This document shows positions 43,209 through 52,412 of a DNA stretch of 64,000 nt, piece after piece. The position numbers were made by a program, and so were the translations under genes. The notes below the pieces were generated by a model that searched no databases, was not told the origin of the DNA, and was given only the letters and a program-made list of their open reading frames with translations. The stretch comes from Pyrococcus yayanosii CH1 (GTDB taxonomy: Archaea > Methanobacteriota_B > Thermococci > Thermococcales > Thermococcaceae): positions 1,116,001 to 1,180,000 of the forward strand of contig NC_015680.1 of assembly GCF_000215995.1 (NCBI RefSeq), given 5' to 3'. Each line of letters opens with the position of its first letter. Positions within the stretch are counted from its first letter, which is position 1.

Positions 43209-44282
43209 TTAATCCCCGGGGGAAGTTCCCGCCTCCCCGCCCATCGGGACGAGGCCCAATTTATTGGCCAGATATATCACGAGTGGCAGGACTATGAAGG
43301 CCATGAGGTCTCCGGTGTCCCCGGCTACCCCAAGGACACTGACGAAGTCTCCGACACCTGAGAGATAAACGACCAGCGGCGGAATGACTGTGAGGACCCA
43401 CGCCAGCTTCCTGTTAACTCTCAGGTACTCCTCGACATTGCTGAGCTGGGCCAGCCCAATCCCAATGTAGCTAGTCGTTATGGCGAAGAGGGGAATAAGG
43501 TTGCCCAAGATTAGGCCCGTCCTACCGTAAAGCTTCTCCAAGGCTTGAGTGGCAATCTGGGGCGTATCTTGGCCGAAGACGAGCAGGAAGGAAGCCATGA
43601 ACAATGCGTAGATGACGGTCGGGATTATGAAGGCCCATGTAAGGAGCCTCTTCGTCTCCTCATAGCTCCCGAGCCCCTTGTAAACGTCCGGGATTACCGT
43701 GTGGCAACCGAGGGCAAAGATAGACACACCGACAATTGCCCAGAGTCCCTCACCGCTCATGTAGAGAGCGTTCTCGAGCCTCCCCTTGGGGAGGAGCATG
43801 ACTGCAACCACGAGGAAGAGTATAAGCATGAAAAAGCTCATAATAAGCTCGCTCTTCCCGCTCGCCTCTAGGCCCAAGTATATCACAAGGGAGGCAAGAG
43901 CCCAGAAGATTATGGCTCCAAGGGTCTCGCTGATTCCGAAGAGACTCGAGAAGACACTGCCCATGCCGGCTATGTAAGCGAGAAGGGCCCCGAAGCTCAT
44001 TATTGTGACGCTCACGAACATCAGAACACCGCCACCACGGCCTAAGGCCTTCTTAGCTATCGTGCTGAGCTGGGCCCCATTCATCCTCGCGGAAAAATCT
44101 AAGACTATCCTCGCGGAAAAATCTAAGACTATCCTCGCGGTGAAGAGCATGAGAAGCATCACAGCCACTAGAACAGCCAGAGCTGGAATTAAACCAACGC
44201 TCTTCGCGGCGTAAGGTAGCCCGAGGACTCCCGCCCCTATCTGAGTTCCCACGAGGATTGCCAAGGCCTCACCCCTCTTCAT
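43209..44282 (-). CDS. Aromatic amino-acid permease-like transporter with internal duplication
   Basis: The 357-residue protein belongs to the APC superfamily, tryptophan/tyrosine permease type: LVGTQIGAGVLGLPYAAKSVG at the N-terminus and FALGCHTVIPDVYKGLGS in the middle, with about ten helices. After the second helix the sequence ARIVLDFS occurs twice in a row, due to an exact 24-base repeat. The insertion may be at the end of the helix or in the following loop. The substrate is probably an aromatic or branched amino acid. Confidence 0.85.
   Translation of the reverse strand: MKRGEALAILVGTQIGAGVLGLPYAAKSVGLIPALAVLVAVMLLMLFTARIVLDFSARIVLDFSARMNGAQLSTIAKKALGRGGGVLMFVSVTIMSFGALLAYIAGMGSVFSSLFGISETLGAIIFWALASLVIYLGLEASGKSELIMSFFMLILFLVVAVMLLPKGRLENALYMSGEGLWAIVGVSIFALGCHTVIPDVYKGLGSYEETKRLLTWAFIIPTVIYALFMASFLLVFGQDTPQIATQALEKLYGRTGLILGNLIPLFAITTSYIGIGLAQLSNVEEYLRVNRKLAWVLTVIPPLVVYLSGVGDFVSVLGVAGDTGDLMAFIVLPLVIYLANKLGLVPMGGEAGTSPGD
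44083..44140. repeat. 24-base tandem duplication inside the permease gene
   Basis: The unit at 44083-44106 is repeated exactly at 44107-44130 and begins a third time with ATCCTCGCGG (44131-44140). The copies are identical and the length keeps the reading frame (8 residues). Identity with no drift suggests a recent event. Confidence 0.9.
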
Positions 44283-44486
44283 CCAACCACCCCAATCGAC
44301 GATAAGCTTTCGGACCTAATACGCTTTGCCGTTAGAAAAATTAGGACTTAGATGAATTTTATCCATACGCTCGAATGCATACATGAACACTGAAGAACGG
44401 AATGTTGCACCCAGAGGCTGAAAAATTTTCAAAACTCAGGACCAAAAATCGAAGCGACTACCAGAGAAAAAGGACAAGGAGTCGGT

Positions 44487-45641
44487 TCACCTTCTCAGCG
44501 GCTCCGGGATTGCCTCATTCCATTTCTCCTGGGCCAACTTCCCAGTGTACTTGAACTTCTCAACGAGCTTTTCCGCTTTTTCCCTTCTCCTCTGGTGCTC
44601 CTTCAGGAACTCCTGGACCCTCTGGATTAGGTAGCGCTTGCACTCCCCACACATGAGGGCGCCAGCCTTACAGGCGTGGTAGCGCTCCATGAGCTTTTTG
44701 TCATCTTCCTCAAAGAATATCTCGAGCCACTTGAAGACAACACACTTCTCGGGGTTTCCGCCCTTCTCCCTCTGTTCCTTCAGCGTCGGCTGGCCACCGG
44801 TGAGGGCAAACCTCCATATCTTCCTACCGGCATCCTCCGGGTCATCCGTCAGGTATATTGCCGTCTCGGGCTTGCTGGCACTCATCTTGCCCTCAAGCCC
44901 CGTCAACGGCGGAACGAACTTGCTGTGAAGTGCCGCCGTCTTATAGTAGCCGAGGCTCTCCGCGAAGTCCCTCTGGAGCCTCCAGTAGGGATCCTGGTCT
45001 ATGGCCGCTGGAATCAGACAGCGTCTCTTCTCGAAGAAGGTTGGAGCGGCCTGTATCGCCGGATAGAAAATCATCCCAATCTTGCTCTGCTCGGTGAAGC
45101 CGAAAACTGCTTTTGCCATCGAGAAGTTTATTTTTTTGGCTATCGGAATAGCCATCTCATAGATCTTCGTGAACTCGCTGTTCTGGAAGATGAAGGTCTT
45201 GTCAGGATCGAAGCCGACGGCTATAATGTCAAGGATGTTCTGGTAGGCCCAGCGCTTGGTGTCCTCAAAGGTTAGCTTGTCCTTGAAGAGGAACTTCTCG
45301 TCGTCCGTTATCTGGATGTAGAGGTTAACTCCAAACTTCTTCTGGAGCCATTTGGTGGCGAAGAACGGGATTATGTGGCCTATGTGCATGGGACCACTCG
45401 GACCCCTCCCCGTGTAGAGGAAAAAGCCCCTGCCGCTCTCGTAGTCGTTGAGAACCTTGTCGTAGTCCCTATGGGAGAAAAAGAAGCGCCTCCTGAAGTA
45501 TATAGGAAGTTCACCCCCTGTTAGTTCGGCCGTTCTCTTAAGCAACTCCTCCGTCAACGGACTGGTTCCGAACTGCTCTATCAGCTTGTCGTAGTCCACT
45601 AACCCTTCAACGTCCCAAGGCGTAACCTTAAACTCAGCCAT
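44487..45641 (-). CDS. trpS: Tryptophanyl-tRNA synthetase
   Basis: The 384-residue class I synthetase has GPSGPMHIGH (HIGH), QITDDEKFLF, AIDQDPYWRLQRDFAE, LTGLEGKMSASKPETAIYL (KMSAS), and a C-terminal HACKAGALMCGECKRYL region, the archaeal/eukaryotic TrpRS pattern. The ATG at 45641 (MAEFK) is preceded by GGGGAGGTG. Confidence 0.95.
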   Translation of the reverse strand: MAEFKVTPWDVEGLVDYDKLIEQFGTSPLTEELLKRTAELTGGELPIYFRRRFFFSHRDYDKVLNDYESGRGFFLYTGRGPSGPMHIGHIIPFFATKWLQKKFGVNLYIQITDDEKFLFKDKLTFEDTKRWAYQNILDIIAVGFDPDKTFIFQNSEFTKIYEMAIPIAKKINFSMAKAVFGFTEQSKIGMIFYPAIQAAPTFFEKRRCLIPAAIDQDPYWRLQRDFAESLGYYKTAALHSKFVPPLTGLEGKMSASKPETAIYLTDDPEDAGRKIWRFALTGGQPTLKEQREKGGNPEKCVVFKWLEIFFEEDDKKLMERYHACKAGALMCGECKRYLIQRVQEFLKEHQRRREKAEKLVEKFKYTGKLAQEKWNEAIPEPLRR

Positions 45642-45823
45642 CCAAAACACCTCCCCTAGACGTGAAACCCCAGATTAGGCTAGAGCAGAAGAGGGAAATC
45701 TCACCAAGGCCAAAGGCAACCACCGAACATGGTTGGGAAAATGGTGGGGGAGGATTTAAAGTTTTTGGCCAACCGATAGGTATTTAATCGTGGACGCCCA
45801 AGATAATTTGGAGGTGATTCTCT

Positions 45824-46135
45824 ATGAACTCCGAGGTCGTGAAGGAGTTTTTGGAGGACATCGGCGCAGACTACATCGAGCTTGAGGGGGAAATTCACCT
45901 CGAGCCTCAAGTCTTCTATGAGGTCTGGAAGTTCGTGGGTGAGCCCGAGCTCAAGACCTATGTCATTGAGGACGAGGTCGTGGAGCCTGGCGAGTACGAT
46001 CCCCCCGAAATGAAATACACCGACGTCAAGAAGGTTAAGATTAAGAAAGTTTACTTCGAGACACTTGATGGTGTAAGGGTTGTCACCGATTATTCTGAGT
46101 TCCAGAAGATACTGAAGGAGATGAAGGGGGGCTAA
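45824..46135 (+). CDS. Conserved Thermococcales protein of unknown function
   Basis: The 103-residue acidic protein has EVVKEFLEDIGADYIELEGEIH at the N-terminus and a beta-rich middle. GGAGGTGAT before the ATG and TTTAATCG-type promoter sequence before it support expression. I recall similar proteins only in this order. Its end overlaps the opposing regulator by 4 bases. Confidence 0.7.
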   Translation: MNSEVVKEFLEDIGADYIELEGEIHLEPQVFYEVWKFVGEPELKTYVIEDEVVEPGEYDPPEMKYTDVKKVKIKKVYFETLDGVRVVTDYSEFQKILKEMKGG

Positions 46136-47070
46136 AATTCCAAGATGGAGCGATAGCCGCTCCCATCTTCTTTTACCATCCTTGAGTACCTAGTGCTCAT
46201 GTGCCTGTGGTTTAGCTCCCTGAACATGTCCAGATAGCCTATGGCCATCTTCTCCACGTACTGACCAAACTCCAGTATCTTCCCTCCCATATCCTCCTTA
46301 GAAGAGAAGTACCACTCAACGAAGTATCCTCTTGGACTAAGAACTCCTATCTGTATCTCCATATCACCGAACCTCTGGAAGAAGTCCTCTGGGAGCTCTT
46401 CGGCTATTCCGACAAAGGATCTGTCGTAAACGTCCTGAACGTTGTCTATGTAGGCATAGAAACCTTGGATTATACCATCCTCAATCAGACGTTTAATCAT
46501 GAACTTTATCGTCGGCCTGCTTCTCCCAAGTCTCCTCTCGAGCTCTTTCATGGGTGTCCTCGCGTCTATCTTCAGGATGTCCAGCAGGAGGGCATACTCG
46601 TAGGAATACCGCCATCTTCCAAACTTCACTTCTTTGCCTTTTTCCATCGGGTAGGCCCAGACCTCATAGTATTCAAAATCATTCGAGTACTTGGAGAGCA
46701 ACTCTGGGATATACTTCTCTTGATCAACCGGGATGTGAAGTATGGCGTTCAGGCCGTTCTTGAAGCCGAAGATAGGTGTCACGTGAACCACGAAAGGGTT
46801 CCTGAGCATCTCCTCAGCCTTCATCCTAAGCTCAACCTTTGGGACCGAGAGAAAGGCTACGTAGCTTTTGAGACCAAGCTTCGTTATATTGTACATTGCA
46901 TTGACGAAGACGTACCTGCCATAGTATCTGTCGTAGAGCCTCTTGAGCCTGTGGTACTCGATGCCCTCTATATCCGCTATCCTTTTTAAGCTCTCCCTCG
47001 GATATTTGTTGAGAAGCTCAGCCAACCATTCGAGCTCTTCGAGGTTTACTCGCCCCTTATCTTGGGCCAT
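46132..47070 (-). CDS. Double winged-helix regulator, Lrp-like
   Basis: The 312-residue protein has two DNA-binding-like segments: LNKYPRESLKRIADIEGIEY with HRLKRLYDRYYGRYV near the N-terminus, and LLLDILKIDARTPMKELERRLG with RSRPTIKFMIKRLIEDGII near residue 180. The parts between may be Lrp-type RAM-like folds. The ATG at 47070 is preferred, since upstream in-frame sequence is not protein-like. The target is unknown; the adenosine-kinase-like gene diverges from it. Confidence 0.75.
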   Translation of the reverse strand: MAQDKGRVNLEELEWLAELLNKYPRESLKRIADIEGIEYHRLKRLYDRYYGRYVFVNAMYNITKLGLKSYVAFLSVPKVELRMKAEEMLRNPFVVHVTPIFGFKNGLNAILHIPVDQEKYIPELLSKYSNDFEYYEVWAYPMEKGKEVKFGRWRYSYEYALLLDILKIDARTPMKELERRLGRSRPTIKFMIKRLIEDGIIQGFYAYIDNVQDVYDRSFVGIAEELPEDFFQRFGDMEIQIGVLSPRGYFVEWYFSSKEDMGGKILEFGQYVEKMAIGYLDMFRELNHRHMSTRYSRMVKEDGSGYRSILEF

Positions 47071-47125
47071 CGGGCATCGGTAAAATTTTATTTCCAGCCA
47101 CCTAAAACGGTTACGGTGGTGGGCC

Positions 47126-47614
47126 ATGGTGAGGATAGAAGTCGTTGACATCGAGAAGCCCGAGGGCGTCGAGGTTATAATAGGGCAGGGGAATTTCTCG
47201 ATATTCACGGTGGACGACCTTGCGAGGGCCCTGCTGACGACGGTCCCGGGCATAAAGTTTGGCATCGCTATGAACGAGGCCAAGCCCCAGCTCACCCGCT
47301 ACACCGGCAACGACGAGGAACTGGAGAAGCTGGCTGCCAAGAATGCCCTGAAGATAGGAGCGGGCCACGTCTTTGTGATCCTCATGAAGAACGCCTACCC
47401 AATAAACGTCCTCAACACGATAAAGAACCACCCGGCAGTTACCATGATTTACGGGGCCAGCGAGAATCCCTTCCAGGTGATAGTTGCGGAGACTGAGCTC
47501 GGCAGAAGTGTTTTGGGGATCGTTGATGGCAAAGCCGCCACAAAAATCGAGACCGAGGAGCAGAAGAGAGAAAGGAGAGAGCTCGTCGAGAAGATAGGCT
47601 ACAAGATAGACTGA
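47126..47614 (+). CDS. Adenosine-specific kinase (DUF355)
   Basis: The 162-residue protein matches the archaeal adenosine-specific kinase family: GQGNFSIFTVDDLARALLTT, PGIKFGIAMNEAKPQLTRYT, GNDEELEKLAAKNALKIGAG, HPAVTMIYGASENPFQVIVAE and GRSVLGIVDG. The function derives from a structural genomics homologue and should be taken as tentative. It is followed 9 bases later by the XTP pyrophosphatase. Confidence 0.85.
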   Translation: MVRIEVVDIEKPEGVEVIIGQGNFSIFTVDDLARALLTTVPGIKFGIAMNEAKPQLTRYTGNDEELEKLAAKNALKIGAGHVFVILMKNAYPINVLNTIKNHPAVTMIYGASENPFQVIVAETELGRSVLGIVDGKAATKIETEEQKRERRELVEKIGYKID

Positions 47615-47623
47615 GGGACCAGT

Positions 47624-48178
47624 ATGCGCATCTTCTTTATTACCTCCAATCCGGGAAAGGTCAGAGAGGCCGCCACATATCTACAGCCCCTGGGAATAGA
47701 GATTGTCCAGAGAAAAGTGCCCTACCCAGAGGTTCAGGCGGAGAGCCTTGAGGAAGTAGTGAAGTTCGGCCTTGAATGGCTCTCCGAGAGAATTGAAGGG
47801 CCATTTTTCATAGAGGACTCGGGTCTCTTCATAGAGGCCCTTCGAGGCTTCCCGGGAGTTTATTCTGCCTACGTTTTCAAGACGATAGGGAACGAGGGAA
47901 TACTAAAGCTCATGGAAGGCATTGAGGAAAGAGATGCCCACTTCAAGAGCGTCATAGGGTATTGGGACGGAAAAGCATACATATTTACGGGCATTGTGAA
48001 AGGAAGTATAGCAACGGAGGCTAGAGGGGGCGGAGGCTTTGGCTTTGACCCTATCTTTATCCCCAACGGCTTCTCAAAAACGTTCGCCGAAATGACGACC
48101 AAGGAAAAGAACGCCATATCGCATAGGGGTAAAGCGTTGAAGGCATTCTCAGAGTGGCTAAAAGAAAACCTTAAATAA
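47624..48178 (+). CDS. rdgB: XTP/dITP diphosphatase
   Basis: The 184-residue Ham1/RdgB protein cleans the nucleotide pool of deaminated purines. Motifs are [14 protein letters not shown] (SNxxK), [21 protein letters not shown], and [15 protein letters not shown] with SHRGKAL at the end. It forms an operon with the adenosine-kinase-like gene. Confidence 0.95.
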   Translation: MRIFFITSNPGKVREAATYLQPLGIEIVQRKVPYPEVQAESLEEVVKFGLEWLSERIEGPFFIEDSGLFIEALRGFPGVYSAYVFKTIGNEGILKLMEGIEERDAHFKSVIGYWDGKAYIFTGIVKGSIATEARGGGGFGFDPIFIPNGFSKTFAEMTTKEKNAISHRGKALKAFSEWLKENLK

Positions 48179-48237
48179 TGAATGAATGTCAATGAACCTA
48201 ACCTGAGTAGAAACAAAGCGTCAAAAGGGTGGGGGCT

Positions 48238-48690
48238 ATGTCTGAGATCCTCGACGAAATTGACAAGCGATTGCTCGAAGAGCTAAAGAGGAACGCCAGG
48301 GAGAACATAGCCTCCCTCAGCAAGAAGCTCGGAATTCCAAGGACAACAGTCCATTACCGCATCAAGAGGCTCATAGAAGAGGGCATAATAGAGAGGTTCA
48401 CTATAAAGCCCAACTACAAGAAGCTCAATCTCGGCACGACTGCATTCATTCTCGTCCGCTACGATCCCGACTCCGGCCTCACCCAAAGGGAAGTAGCCGA
48501 GCAGATAGCTAAAATTCCAGGCGTTTACGAAGTTCATATAATAGCGGGTGAGTGGGACCTCCTTATCAAGGTCAGGGCGCCCAGCGCCGAGGATATAGGG
48601 AAAATAGTTATAGACAAGCTCAGAGAGATAAAGGGTGTCGGCCAAACTGTCACGATGGTGAGCTTCGTAACTGTAAAGGAGGAGCTCTAA
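48238..48690 (+). CDS. Lrp/AsnC family regulator
   Basis: The 150-residue protein has a winged helix (LDEIDKRLLEELKRNARENI, LSKKLGIPRTTVHYRIKRLI) and a RAM ligand-binding domain (YEVHIIAGEWDLLIKVRAPS, GVGQTVTMVSFVTVKE). The ligand is probably an amino acid. The ATG at 48238 is preferred over GTG at 48229. Confidence 0.92.
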   Translation: MSEILDEIDKRLLEELKRNARENIASLSKKLGIPRTTVHYRIKRLIEEGIIERFTIKPNYKKLNLGTTAFILVRYDPDSGLTQREVAEQIAKIPGVYEVHIIAGEWDLLIKVRAPSAEDIGKIVIDKLREIKGVGQTVTMVSFVTVKEEL

Positions 48691-48693
48691 GGG

Positions 48694-48745
48694 CGATGAT
48701 CGGCGTTCTCCTTTCTGATTAAATGATGAAGCGAGGTTGGGTGAG
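48694..48745 (+). ncRNA. Possible box C/D guide RNA
   Basis: Between the Lrp gene and the methyltransferase gene the plus strand reads GCGATGA (C-like), 15 bases, CTGA (D'), TTAA, ATGATGA (C'), 11 bases and GTGA (D-like). The order fits a C/D guide RNA, but the first and last boxes deviate from consensus and the first guide is long. It may be chance. Confidence 0.25.
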
Positions 48746-48749
48746 CCCC

Positions 48750-49940
48750 ATGACGAAGGTCATAGTCGATGCACAGGCCGCGAGGGCTATAGGGAAGGGT
48801 GCTATGATAGTCTTCAAGAAGGGCGTCGTGAGGGTAGAGGGAGAGATCAGGCCAGGAGACATAGTGGAGGTCTACACGAGGGGCGGGAAGTTCCTGGGAA
48901 AGGGATTCGCGAACCCCAACTCTAACATAATGGTCCGCATAGTGACGAAGGACAAGGACGTTGAGATAAACAAGGAGCTGTTCCGCGAGCGCATAAGGAA
49001 AGCCAACGAGTACAGGAAGAAGGTCCTCCGGTACGGAAACGTCTACAGGATGGTCTACGGCGAGGCTGACTACCTGCCAGGCCTGATAGTGGACAGGTTC
49101 AATGATATAGCCTCCCTCCAGATTTCCAGCGCCGGCATGGAGCGGTTCAAGATGGACGTGGCCGAGGCCATCATGGAGATCGAGCCAGGGATAGAAACCG
49201 TCTTCGAGAAGAACACGGGACGGAGCAGGAGGAGGGAAGGCCTACCGGAGATAGAGCGCGTTCTCCTCGGAAAGGAGAAGTACCGCACGGTAATCGAGGA
49301 GGGGCGGGCAAAGTTCATAGTCGACATGAGGGGGCAGAAGACGGGCTTCTTCCTCGACCAGAGGGAGAACAGGTTAGCCCTTGAAAAGTGGGTAAGACCG
49401 GGAGATAGGATCCTCGACGTCTTCACTTACACAGGTGGCTTCGCAATACACGCGGCCATAGCTGGTGCTGATGAGGTTATAGCCATAGACAAGTCCCCAA
49501 GGGCTATAGAGACTGCCAAGGAGAACGCGAAGCTGAACGGCGTCGAAGACAGGATTAAGTTCATCGTGGGGAGTGCATTTGAGGAAATGGAGAAGCTGAT
49601 GAAGAGAGGGGAGAAGTTCGACATCGTGATACTCGATCCGCCAGCCTTCGTCCAGCACGAGAAGGACCTGAAGGCAGGCCTCAGGGCGTACTTCAACGTG
49701 AACTTCGCCGGCCTGAACCTCGTTAAGGATGGTGGAATACTGGTGACCTGCTCCTGCTCCCAGCACGTAGATCTCCAGGCATTCAAGGACATGATAATAG
49801 CGGCGGCCGCAAAGGCCGGCAAGTTCCTCAAAATGCTTGAACCCTATAGAACGCAGGCTCCCGATCACCCGATACTCATGGCTTCTAAGGATACCGAGTA
49901 CCTCAAGTGCCTCTTTCTCTACGTAGAGGATATGCGCTAG
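48750..49940 (+). CDS. rlmI: SAM-dependent rRNA cytosine methyltransferase, RlmI-like
   Basis: The 396-residue protein has an N-terminal PUA domain (to about 70), an EEHEC-like central domain with YGEADYLPGLIVDRF, and a Rossmann methyltransferase (LDVFTYTGGFAIHAAIAGAD, VIAIDKSPRAIE, FDIVILDPPAF, LVTCSCSQH). It resembles RlmI/YccW m5C methyltransferases of 23S rRNA, including a Pyrococcus structure of the same length. The ATG at 48750 gives that length. Confidence 0.9.
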   Translation: MTKVIVDAQAARAIGKGAMIVFKKGVVRVEGEIRPGDIVEVYTRGGKFLGKGFANPNSNIMVRIVTKDKDVEINKELFRERIRKANEYRKKVLRYGNVYRMVYGEADYLPGLIVDRFNDIASLQISSAGMERFKMDVAEAIMEIEPGIETVFEKNTGRSRRREGLPEIERVLLGKEKYRTVIEEGRAKFIVDMRGQKTGFFLDQRENRLALEKWVRPGDRILDVFTYTGGFAIHAAIAGADEVIAIDKSPRAIETAKENAKLNGVEDRIKFIVGSAFEEMEKLMKRGEKFDIVILDPPAFVQHEKDLKAGLRAYFNVNFAGLNLVKDGGILVTCSCSQHVDLQAFKDMIIAAAAKAGKFLKMLEPYRTQAPDHPILMASKDTEYLKCLFLYVEDMR

Positions 49941-50386
49941 CGGACTATCATCACCGGTGGCTCTATCAGACCGACGACCTCCTCCAGGAGAGAACCTATC
50001 CTTGTCTTTCCGCTCTTCCCATAGGCCCCCATCACCACGAGGTCATACTTACCTGAATTGACCTCCTCCAGTATCTTATCCTTCGCCGAGCCTTCCACTA
50101 TCTTGAAGGAGCAGTTTATACCCTCCCTACGGCCGAGCTCAAGTAAGGTTGTGAGGACCTCCTTGACGCTCTTCTTCATGTCCTTCCAAATGGTCTCTTC
50201 GAACCGCCTTATATTCTCAAGGTTCTCGCTCCTCATGCTCAGATGAAAAGCCAAAGCCTTAGCTTCCCTCCTGTCGAGGACTGAGTAGAGCACTACCTTG
50301 GCATTCTTCCTCTTCGCGACGGAAAAGGCGTAGAGGGCAGCTTTCTGGCTCCACTTAGACCCGTCAACAAGCACGAGTATTCTCAT
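49937..50386 (-). CDS. Universal stress protein
   Basis: The 149-residue UspA-like protein starts MRILVLVDGSKWSQKAALYA and ends with DLVVMGAYGKSGKTRIGSLL and EPPVMIVR, the ATP-binding pattern (G-x2-G-x-G-S like). The start may be GTG at 50395, overlapping the transporter stop, or ATG at 50386. It is coupled to the transporter gene and probably senses energy or adenylate state for it. Confidence 0.88.
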   Translation of the reverse strand: MRILVLVDGSKWSQKAALYAFSVAKRKNAKVVLYSVLDRREAKALAFHLSMRSENLENIRRFEETIWKDMKKSVKEVLTTLLELGRREGINCSFKIVEGSAKDKILEEVNSGKYDLVVMGAYGKSGKTRIGSLLEEVVGLIEPPVMIVR

Positions 50387-50391
50387 CTTCC

Positions 50392-51657
50392 TCACCCGTA
50401 CCTAACCAGTATCATTAGCGAGCCCAAGCCCACCGTTGCAAGCATTATGAGCATGCCAATCTTAAGGAAGTCTATGAAGCTAATCCTAATGCCTTCCCTG
50501 TAAGCTATACCGAGGACGACAACATTCGCACTGGCACCGATGGCAGTTCCGTTTCCACCTAGGCATGCTCCTAAGCTCAGGGCCCACCATAAGGGGTAGA
50601 TGTTCAAGACTGACCCCATGCTCTTTATAAGGGGTATCATTGTGGCCGTTAGAGGTATGTTATCCACTACCGCCGAAGCCACAGCAGAAAACCAGGCCAC
50701 GAGGAGTATGGCCTCATCTTCACTCCTTACGTGAGAGGTCAACAATAATGCAAGGCTGTCTATTATTCCGGTTTCGACGAGAGCTCCAACGACTATGAAG
50801 AGGCCCCCAAAGAAGAAAAGCGTCGCCCATTCAACCTTTTCAAGAGCATGCTCCGGCGAGATTCCGCTCCAGAGAAGGAGAAGAGATGCCCCAGCCAGTG
50901 CCACAACAGCGAGCTCTATCTTGAACAAATCGTGAAGAAAGAAACCTAATATCACGAGCCCAAGCACAATCACTGACTTCTTGAAGAGGACTGGGTCCTT
51001 TATTACCTCCTTCTCGTCAAGGGTCATGAGCCTATCGAGGGCCTTCTCTTTCCCGACACCGATATCTTTTCTATATATTAGCCAGATTATCAAAATCATG
51101 AGGCCAAGGTCTACCGTTGCTATAGGCCCCATGTTCACGAGGAACTCATTGAAGCTGAGCCCTGCCGCGGAGCCTATCATTATGTTGGGTGGGTCCCCCA
51201 CAAGGGTTGCGGTTCCCCCTATATTAGAGGCAAATATCTCCGAGAGCAGGAAGGGGATAGGATTAACACCCATCCGCCTCGTTATGTAGAGGAGCATGGG
51301 TGTTAAGAGCAGAACCGTTGTTACATTGTCAAGAAAAGCACTTACAACCGCCGTAGCTATTGAAAAGAAAAGGAGAACTTTTATAGGATTTCCTCCCGAG
51401 AGCTTGGCGGTTTTTATTGCGAGATACTCAAAGAGGCCGCTCTCCCGTGAAACGTTCACTATTACCATCATGCCCGCCAGGAGGAGTATCGTGTTAAAAT
51501 CGAGGTACTCAGGAACTTTCTCCCAAGGAACTATGCCTAGTATCATGATTATAGATGCCCCCACCATTGCCGCAACCGTTCTATGGATCCTTTCACTAAC
51601 TATTGCTATATAAACTACCACGAACACTGCTATAGCTACGGCTTCCTGCGTTATCAT
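50392..51657 (-). CDS. ArsB/NhaD/SLC13-type anion or ion transporter
   Basis: The 421-residue membrane protein has the ion transporter superfamily pattern: two halves each with helices and a re-entrant loop, here FLDNVTTVLLLTPMLLYITRR with GGTATLVGDPPNIMIGSAAG in the first half, and VVDNIPLTATMIPLIK with SLGACLGGNGTAIGASANVV in the second. Substrates in the family include arsenite, sodium/proton, citrate and other anions; which one applies cannot be told. USP-type genes lie on both sides. Confidence 0.88.
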   Translation of the reverse strand: MITQEAVAIAVFVVVYIAIVSERIHRTVAAMVGASIIMILGIVPWEKVPEYLDFNTILLLAGMMVIVNVSRESGLFEYLAIKTAKLSGGNPIKVLLFFSIATAVVSAFLDNVTTVLLLTPMLLYITRRMGVNPIPFLLSEIFASNIGGTATLVGDPPNIMIGSAAGLSFNEFLVNMGPIATVDLGLMILIIWLIYRKDIGVGKEKALDRLMTLDEKEVIKDPVLFKKSVIVLGLVILGFFLHDLFKIELAVVALAGASLLLLWSGISPEHALEKVEWATLFFFGGLFIVVGALVETGIIDSLALLLTSHVRSEDEAILLVAWFSAVASAVVDNIPLTATMIPLIKSMGSVLNIYPLWWALSLGACLGGNGTAIGASANVVVLGIAYREGIRISFIDFLKIGMLIMLATVGLGSLMILVRYG

Positions 51658-51670
51658 TTGCACCACCTGG

Positions 51671-52225
51671 TCAGTATAGTATAACGGGCTTTGAAACGTT
51701 CTGCATTATACGCAACACCACCGTGCTTACGGGATGTGTTTTAGTAGTCTCAGCCCCGTAATGCCTTGATAGAACTATGAGGTCAAAGTTTTCGGAAATC
51801 TCCTCAACAACTTCACTCTTGCTTCCGAATAGGAGCCTCGTTCTTCCAATCAAGCCGAGTCTAGAAAGGGCCCAGCCAACGCTCTCAAGGAGCCTCCTTC
51901 CGGTCTCTTCCTCACGCTCCCTGAAGAGCTTTGCCTCCTCCTTGCCTATCGTCTCCTCTATCAGCCTGCAGATCTCACCGTCTATAACGTAGACGACTTC
52001 AACCTCGGCATGTGGATACGCGGAGAGAATCTCGTAAACGCCTTCGGGAACCTTCTTAACGTACCTGTCGAGAGGCAGGAGGATGGAATTGACGTTTGGG
52101 ATTGAAAGCTCCTCCTTAGTTAGAAGAAACTCCCTATAAGCTTTCGCTATCTCCTCGTACCTGTTCCCCGCGATGTTCTTGAACTTCCTCAGTATCAAGT
52201 CAGGAAACAACCCCAACGAGGCCAC
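51671..52225 (-). CDS. USP-like protein with N-terminal extension
   Basis: The 184-residue protein has about 45 helical residues, then SILLPLDRYVKKVPEGVYEI, a GxxxxV strand, and an end FDLIVLSRHYGAETTKTHPV and VLRIMQNVSKPVILY that follows the universal stress fold. The ATP-binding Gly pattern is not kept. The start at 52225 (GTG) is uncertain. It lies 13 bases before the transporter start and probably belongs to one operon. Confidence 0.7.
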   Translation of the reverse strand: MASLGLFPDLILRKFKNIAGNRYEEIAKAYREFLLTKEELSIPNVNSILLPLDRYVKKVPEGVYEILSAYPHAEVEVVYVIDGEICRLIEETIGKEEAKLFREREEETGRRLLESVGWALSRLGLIGRTRLLFGSKSEVVEEISENFDLIVLSRHYGAETTKTHPVSTVVLRIMQNVSKPVILY

Positions 52226-52258
52226 CAGCTTTGAAGTTGAAAAATAAGGCGGGGCGAT

Positions 52259-52411
52259 TCACTTCTTCCACTCGGTGTAGCCGCAACGACCGCAGGCCCA
52301 GCGATCCCCGTGGTCAGCCATGAAGACACCGGGACCGCAACGTGGACAGAACCTGTTCTTCCTTATGACCTTACCGTCCTTAACTTCGTAGAGCTTCCAC
52401 TTCTGTCCCAT
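52259..52411 (-). CDS. rps27ae: Ribosomal protein S27ae
   Basis: The minus strand encodes 50 residues: [20 protein letters not shown], then [20 protein letters not shown], then [10 protein letters not shown]. The two CxxC pairs form the zinc finger of S27ae (as in the eukaryotic ubiquitin-fused protein). It follows the S24e gene by 1 base in the same operon. It was missing from simple long-ORF calling because it is short. Confidence 0.97.
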   Translation of the reverse strand: MGQKWKLYEVKDGKVIRKNRFCPRCGPGVFMADHGDRWACGRCGYTEWKK

Positions 52412-52412
52412 A

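Noticed and set aside
44283-44486. Several ATGA and CTGA elements suggesting a C/D guide RNA in the gap between permease and trpS
   Set aside because: No RTGATGA C box is present and box order and spacing do not fit.
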